Positions 58,309 through 64,000 of a stretch of DNA of 64,000 nt are shown here, piece after piece. The position numbers were made by a program, and so were the translations under genes. Location of the stretch: positions 30,544 to 94,543 of the forward strand of contig KV424038.1 in the NCBI GenBank assembly GCA_001632435.1, written 5' to 3'. The stretch comes from Calocera cornea HHB12733. Taxonomy: Eukaryota > Basidiomycota > Dacrymycetes > Dacrymycetales > Dacrymycetaceae. The notes under the pieces are model-generated. The model did not search any database. It was not told the origin of the DNA and saw only the letters and a list, made by a program, of their open reading frames with translations. How positions within the stretch are numbered: the first letter of the stretch is position 1; every line of letters begins with the position of its first letter.

Positions 58309-60880
58309 ATGGAGTCACCCACACGAGCCGGGCGCATGAAGCGAAAGCTGTCTAACGATCAAGAGCGAGAGGATGAGTCCGATCGTCCTTCTGCTGGGAT
58401 GAAGCGACCGCGCGATGGCTCTTTGGACCGTCCGCCGTCTTTGAGCGACGCACCCGGCACGCTGGACGCAGACAGGAAGGAGGCAGGAGGGTCTCCGGTG
58501 TCATTGAAAGCGAAGGATGACGAGATCATTGCGAAGATTTCACCAACACTACAACCTGTTAGCCGTGACGACGATGGAGTACATGCCATGACAATCGATC
58601 CAAAGGCGCCTGTTCTCAAGCGCAAGCACTCAGCAGTCGATACTGAAGATGACGGCGCAGAGAGGCCAACTGGGATTCCCAGGCGCGAGGATGAAACCAT
58701 TAAAGAGGAGCAGCCGGTACAAGAGGGAACGCATATCCCAATGGACGAGGCACCAGATCTCACCCCGTCTGCCACCGAACCACCTGCGAAGCCGGTCGAC
58801 GCTCTGGCCCAGTCTGTTGCCCTCGACGCGCCGGCAGAAAAGCCGATCTCCAAGCCGTTTGTTGTAAGTGTCAAAGTTGCTCTGAAGTTGCGGATGATGA
58901 CTGTTCTCCCAGAACGGCTTTGCTGCGTGGAAGCAAGGGGGCCTGGGCGGGTTCACACCATATTCGTTTGGATCGGCGTCGCCTGATTCGCCGTCCGCAT
59001 TTGGAGGTGCAGCACCTCAGAAGCCCTCTAGTGCGATCACGACCGGCTTCGGAGGAACGCCCACAGACTCAACTGTTGTGAATTCGTCTGCAAACGCGTT
59101 CGCTTCTTTCACCTCGCCAACACCACCTGCCGCAAGTTTGAACCCTCTAGCAGGGAAGATCACGTCTTCCAAGGTCAGCTCAGGTCGCTCAAACTACTCT
59201 TATGGGTTCTGATGAATTTACAGAATGGCTTCGAAGGGTTCGCAGCAAGGAACCCGCTGAGCTTCTTGGCAAAGAGTCCTGTTGGCGAGAATATCGATAC
59301 CCTTCCAAAAATTGACGCCTTCAAGGGCTTGACCGAGGGCGTCACTCCACGCTCGTTTGGCGGCACGACGAGTTCTGCATCAAACGGATCGCGTGATATT
59401 TTTGGCCAGTCGAGGCCATCTCTGTTTCAAGAGAACGCTCTCGCTCCAGCGCTCAATGTATTGGGTGCATCCACTGCTCCTGCTCTGGGAGCCTCTACCG
59501 ATCCTTTCACGTATGTCCCAGAGAAAGAAGAAGACGTGTTCGGACGTAAACGCAGTGGCACGCCACAGGCTGAGCAGCCCACAGTCAAAGGCGATCGTAA
59601 GTCACATTCTACGGATTTGGCTGTCAATCTCACGCGGTTATACGATAGGTTCTGTCGGAGAAGGTGAAGAGGATGAGGATATGATGCTCAGGGAGCGAGC
59701 TGTGCTTTATTACGTCACGAAGGAGGGCTCGTACCAGAAACGTGGGGTTGGCTGGGTGAAGCTCAACATTGGGCGCACGGATAGAAAAGCTCGCTTGAGT
59801 AGGTCAATTTTAAGCCTTTATCTATCATCACTAACAGCTCGTTTTTTAACCAGTCATGCGTACTGATGGAACTCTGAAGGTCATATTGAATGTCCGGTTA
59901 TATCGTGACATGTCTTTCGTAACGGACAACTCAGGACAAGGCCTCAAGTTTGGATACTTTGACGGCTCGGAATACATATTTTATGGCTTGAAGGTTCGTT
60001 CATGGCATTTGGAGGAGGAATGAGGCTGATGAGCTCTCATCTTCAGTTCGGAAATGCAGAGTCTGGCCTACGTTTCCATGATGGTATAGATGAAGTCCTA
60101 CCAGAGCAACCTCCCAGAACGGTGTCAACGACCAAACCGACAGAGGAGGAGAAGATTGCCGCTTCCGAAGCCAGAGGGGCCTCTGAGCTCAAGATTTCCA
60201 AGCCCATCGATACGTCTAAAGCTACTGTCACAAAGCCGTTCCAGGAGGGCAATTCGGATTCCGACGACGACTATGAAGTCGATGAGAAGGACGCCGAAGA
60301 TGACGCCGAAGATGATGTGCCTTTCACCGAAGCCCCCAAGCCGACAGCGGACGACAGCGGCGAGAGCAGTCCCCTCGAAGACAGCGGTTCGGATGATGCT
60401 GGTGATGACGAGGACAAGGTTGATGCTGAAGACGACAAAGCCAAGGCTAAAGGCAATGCCGTCGATGACGATAAGGACAAGGCAGATGCAGAGGCTGCCG
60501 ACGATTCCTTCGAGAAGGACGGAGAGGATGCTGAGGAAGCTGAAGGACCAAAGGAAACGGGCCATGCACCGGAGCCTCCCAGGAGCCCCAAGCGGAAGCA
60601 CGATGAGATCGAGGATCCGGAGGATCTACCGGACAAGGAGGCGGTTACCAAAGAGATGAAGCGCATGCGGGTCAACGAACACGACAAGTCTGACGAGGCA
60701 GAGCCCAAAGACGCCGGGAAGGATGTGCATGCCGAAGACGCGCAGCCTCGTGAAATGCAGCCCAAAGAGGTAGAAGAGATGAAGACGGCCGCCGAGACCG
60801 ACAAGGAGGCAGTAGATACCATCCACACGAAGGAGGATGCTACTGAGAAGGCAAGTGTCGAGGAGAAGGTGGCGGTCTGA
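58309..60880 (+). CDS. Ran-binding protein, RanBP3/Yrb2 type
   Basis: Nuclear Ran-binding cofactor of Crm1-dependent export by family. Six exons join in phase to 770 residues: 58309-58863, 58913-59173, 59224-59596, 59649-59798, 59854-59993 and 60047-60880. The N-terminus is charged with KR-rich segments (RMKRKLSNDQE). Residues about 190-390 contain scattered FG-type motifs (PYSFGSASP, TTGFGGTPT, DIFGQSRPS), typical of Yrb2/RanBP3. The Ran-binding domain (about 400-515) has RERAVLYYVTKEGSYQKRGV, WVKLNIGRTDRKARL, MRTDGTLKVILNVRLY and SEYIFYGLKF. A very acidic tail of about 250 residues (Asp/Glu/Lys) follows, longer than usual. First host gene right of the island. Confidence 0.85.
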
Positions 60881-61952
60881 GCACGGTCCAACCCGCATCA
60901 TGATTCCCCCTTGTCTTCGAACATATCTCCTCATGGCATGTATATCTTGTATCCTGTAGCATTGTACCCCTATCACCATATGCCCAGCTCCAGACCAACT
61001 GGTCTAGATATTCACATCTCCAACCGGTGGAGCGCAGTCACCAAGAATCAGAGGCCCCTCCACTTGCTTTTTCACACAAGTCTACAACCTCGTTCCTGGT
61101 TATGACATAGATAATCTGGGCCCCGACGTCATAGATCTGCGCAGCACACGTATCTTGACGTCCTCTTAGGGCAACCGGTGCTTCTTTATCAGGCAACTGG
61201 TGCATAAACGTCTTCCGGACCATGCGTCGGAGGGTTCGGAGATAGTTCGATGATGGAATTCCAGGCTCGGGCGGCGGCGTCGAGTGGTACGGCTCATCTC
61301 CTCGCGGTACCAGATGTCTATGGGAAGAATGGACGGGGCCAGTACACGTTTGCTGGTGCCTGGTGGGCAAGTGACGGCGTTTAGAGTTCTCCATGGTTAC
61401 AAAGGAGAAAGTGAGGGAAATGATGGTTGTGTAGCATTTGTAGTGCACAATGACGAGCAAAGCGAGCAAAGGACATATACCGGGACAAAAGATAACTTAA
61501 GTGCATTGATGAGCCGATGGAGATTGATGTCTTGGCAATTGATTTTGCAATAATCTGAAGCAACATGTTACCGGCGATCCACAATGATACGATGGACGAA
61601 ACCACGGGGGCCACGCCTGTTCCCGTGGTTCTATGGAAGCGAGGCGCACGTCACACAGCACACCGCGATCCAGGACGCGCCACGGCGCCTTGTGCTTGGC
61701 ACCCAAAAATAGGTGAACGTTTGCGAGCAGAATAAGTAGCAGTGCGACAAGCTTCTCGGTTTCCGACCGCTGATTGTCCTGAGTTTGATCAGTACTTCCG
61801 GTGGTGAAGGATTTGCAGCGGATGGGTCTCGCATGATTATGCAAACACGACGTATCATAGCAGGTGAATAGGAAGGAGCAATGCTAAGAGACCGGCGACA
61901 AGTCGAGAAGGGCAATCGAGCAGAGATATATGAGGATCAGCGAATAGCTTTA
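60881..61952. other. Intergenic region with possible small minus-strand genes
   Basis: A minus frame at 61038-61394 (MENSKRRHLPTRHQQTCTGP) and one at 61497-61844 with a possible membrane helix (LVALLLILLANVHLFLG) are open, but neither matches a family I know and I found no convincing intron joining them. They could be parts of one poorly conserved gene or untranslated sequence of neighbours. Confidence 0.3.
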
Positions 61953-62928
61953 TTAGGCATCCTCGGTTCCGGTTTGGAAAGCTTCAGCCGGTGGCGCTCT
62001 GCGCCGGAGGGTAGGATGTTCGCCAGCGGAAGATATGATAAGCTCCTCGCTTTGTGGACCAATCAATCCCGGCTCTGCGGTGTCGGGACTGTCCTTCCCG
62101 ACTGTTGTCCGGTGCGGGCCCAGCTCGGAGCCCAGTATCGGGGCTGCCTGTTGAGGGTCCGTTAGCTCCTCCGTCTTCTCTGCATCACCGTCCGTGCCGA
62201 TGTGATCGTCCTTCTCTCGCGCCTTCTCCGGTAGTCTCGCCTTGCGCTCGTCGCGAGCCCTGTCGCGAGATCTGCGCTTCTCCGCCCGATCTTGCCAAAT
62301 CACGAAGAGGATGCCTTCCGATGCCGCTACGACCAGGCCAGCGAACAGGGCGATGAGCGCACGCTAGTGTCGGAAATACAGGAAATGGCAATCGCATGGT
62401 TATCTGAGCACTGCCAGCCCCTGTGATGCGAGAGATTCGACTCACCCATTCGTCGCGGTAGCCAGCAGAACCGGCGGCGTACCAGGCCGCAAAGCCAACA
62501 CCGCCGATGGAGAACAGACCATTCACGACAGCGGACAGTGCTCGGCGATCTTCCGCCCACTGCCTTGCTGCATGCTTCCTTGCTGTGTCGGTATCGCGCG
62601 GTGGGTCCGCCGTGGCGGTCGTGATCGTTTTTACGCCCGCGAGGAGGGCGATCATCTCATATTCTCGCGGGTCGAGCGCGTGAGCCTCGAGCGCCTGGCG
62701 GCAGCAAGGCGACCGCACATGCTTCGAGATTTGCGATAGCAGGTTGTAGGGAATTGTCGGCTTGACCGGTGCGGGCAGGGAGGGCGGCGCAGGATCCGCC
62801 CCTGGTGGTGTGACATAGGGACGCAGCTGTGCGGCCAAGTCGTCCGTGAGCACCGGCGGCGGGGGCAGCTCGAGCAGCGCCAGCAGGGTCTCGCGGAGGT
62901 GCTCAGGCAGAGAGACCAACGCAGCCAT
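61953..62928 (-). CDS. Probable V-ATPase assembly factor (Vma12/TMEM199 type)
   Basis: Exons on the minus strand 62446-62928 and 61953-62363 join in phase to 297 residues from MAALVSLPEHLRETLLALLE. The N-terminal half has PTIPYNLLSQISKHVRS and REYEMIALLAGVKT, the pattern of the ER-resident assembly-factor family (PF11712-like). Two hydrophobic segments follow: SAVVNGLFSIGGVGFAAWYA (end of exon 1) and RALIALFAGLVVAASEGILF (start of exon 2), consistent with two ER membrane spans. The intron separates the two helices. A basic then Glu/Asp-rich cytosolic tail ends the protein. In yeast Vma12 works with Vma22 and Vma21 on the Vo sector. The assignment rests on layout rather than strong sequence identity. 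Confidence 0.65.
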
Positions 62929-64000
62929 TAGACAATGGTTAATTGCCCAAGTAGGAAATCGCAGTCGAGATGCCAATCGCGGGGCGTGACGTTAAATCCG
63001 ACTGTATGCAACGCGTTGAGGACAACGCGACTCCGCTCGGCGCCCGGTGTGGTGGTGAGAAACTGGTGGAGTGCAATTTTGGCTCCCAGAAGGCGATGAC
63101 GCACTACGCGAGCCACGGTGGTTATCCGCTCGCCCTCCTTTGTCTCGGTCAACCACCAATTTAATAGAGGCTTGTGTCGGCAATCGAGCTCGGACGAATC
63201 CATAGCCGCGCACGCGGATTTCGGTCTCCAGTTTATTAGGGCCTAACTAACTACTGTAGGGATGGTTGAAGTAATAATAGAATAATGGTATGGTCGTACG
63301 GAGGTAACAATAGACGATATGCGAATAGAATGGCAGAAGAGTGCGTGCCTCGTTGAATCGCCGGCGTGTAGGAAGCTGATGGCGGAGACTCCATGCAATC
63401 GAGACGTCATGACATGTCAAAAATGCGGTAATGGCGCGTGTGGCATTAAGCCTAAGGCTCAAATTTGAAATGATTATGGTCTGGGAGTGGGTCTAGTCGG
63501 TGGCAGTACAACTAAGTGGGACGAGTTGCATGCGGTGTCCGGGGGTCATCCCGGATACTTGAGTGAAGAGTTCTTCCCCCCTTTTCTTGGTCGCGGTGTG
63601 TTCTCCACGCAGATCGTACGCTACCCCTTCCTCCAACTTCCACATCTACCGCCAACAGTTCATATACGGTTGCAGACGCTTAGCTGTGCCCGCCCGCCCG
63701 CTCGCCCTCCTCTCGCCTCTCTATCGGTTTTTCTCTCGTTCCCCCTAAATACCACGGGCCCGCACACCATCCGCAATCCGGGTTCACCCACAGGCACGTT
63801 CAGCCAATCAATCCGCTCCCGCAGGAGAACGTTGAAGTCGCGGCGAGCCCAAACGAGAATCATCAGGATTCGGGCGAGCACGCCAAAACGGAGGTTTTTT
63901 TTTATAGTTTGGCGCGTTTGTATAGGGAGTAGCGGAGGTATATTTGATTCCGTTTTGCTTCCGAGTGCCGCCGGGTGCCGCCATTGCCGCCGTTGCCGCC
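62929..64000. other. Right-end region, no supported gene
   Basis: The minus frame at 62928-63203 (MDSSELDCRHKPLLNWWLTE) ends at the start codon of the V-ATPase factor and may be 5' leader or an unrelated small gene. Near 63895 there is a T-run of about ten. The last 40 bp repeat GCCGCC/GTTGCCGCC-type triplets, which on the minus strand would encode Gly/Asn and might belong to a gene that continues past the window. Confidence 0.4.

Noticed and set aside
1..64000. tRNA genes, rRNA genes, CRISPR arrays, LTR retrotransposons
   Set aside because: I looked for B-box-like GGTTCGANTCC sequences, rRNA segments, regularly spaced repeats, and gag-pol motifs on both strands and found none that I could support.

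Overview
This is a window from a filamentous basidiomycete nuclear genome, most likely an Agaricomycete (Polyporales-like by gene style; this is inference). The evidence is many 45-70 bp introns, often with GTGCGT donors, very strong G/C bias at third codon positions in the left third, and ordinary fungal housekeeping proteins.

Left arm (about 3.2-27.5 kb), dense conserved genes. In order: RNA polymerase III subunit RPC25/RPC8 (minus), alanine-glyoxylate aminotransferase (plus), sulfite reductase beta subunit MET5 (minus), ARP9 (plus), the RING/UBP-finger protein ETP1/BRAP2 (minus), lanosterol synthase ERG7 (plus), a Zn2Cys6 transcription factor (minus), two tandem phosphomannomutase genes (plus) and ribosomal protein eL30 (minus). 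Many are head-to-head pairs sharing a short intergenic promoter. The first 3.2 kb has no convincing gene and holds degenerate repeats.

Central island (about 28.2-58.0 kb), lower in G/C and of accessory character. Its centre is an apparently intact Helitron Rep-helicase (RepHel) ORF of about 6 kb. Around it lie a divergent 986-codon-scale unknown gene, several multi-exon unknown genes, an F-box plus nucleotidyltransferase-like protein, a Dna2-like nuclease-helicase with all nuclease, Fe-S and helicase motifs, and two F-box/leucine-rich-repeat genes in convergent orientation, each predicted at 504 residues. A near-palindromic motif with an AATTT core and C/G-rich arms recurs at least 13 times here and I did not see it in the flanks. 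At 30.0-30.4 kb is a mosaic built from pieces of genes in this same window: the phosphomannomutase gene, one F-box/LRR gene and the eL30 promoter.

Right arm (58.3-64 kb): a Ran-binding protein of the RanBP3/Yrb2 type (plus) and a probable Vma12/TMEM199-type V-ATPase assembly factor (minus), then sequence without a supported gene. Exon coordinates in the entries are hand-derived from reading-frame phase and splice consensus; where frames join cleanly this is stated, otherwise the model is marked as unresolved.
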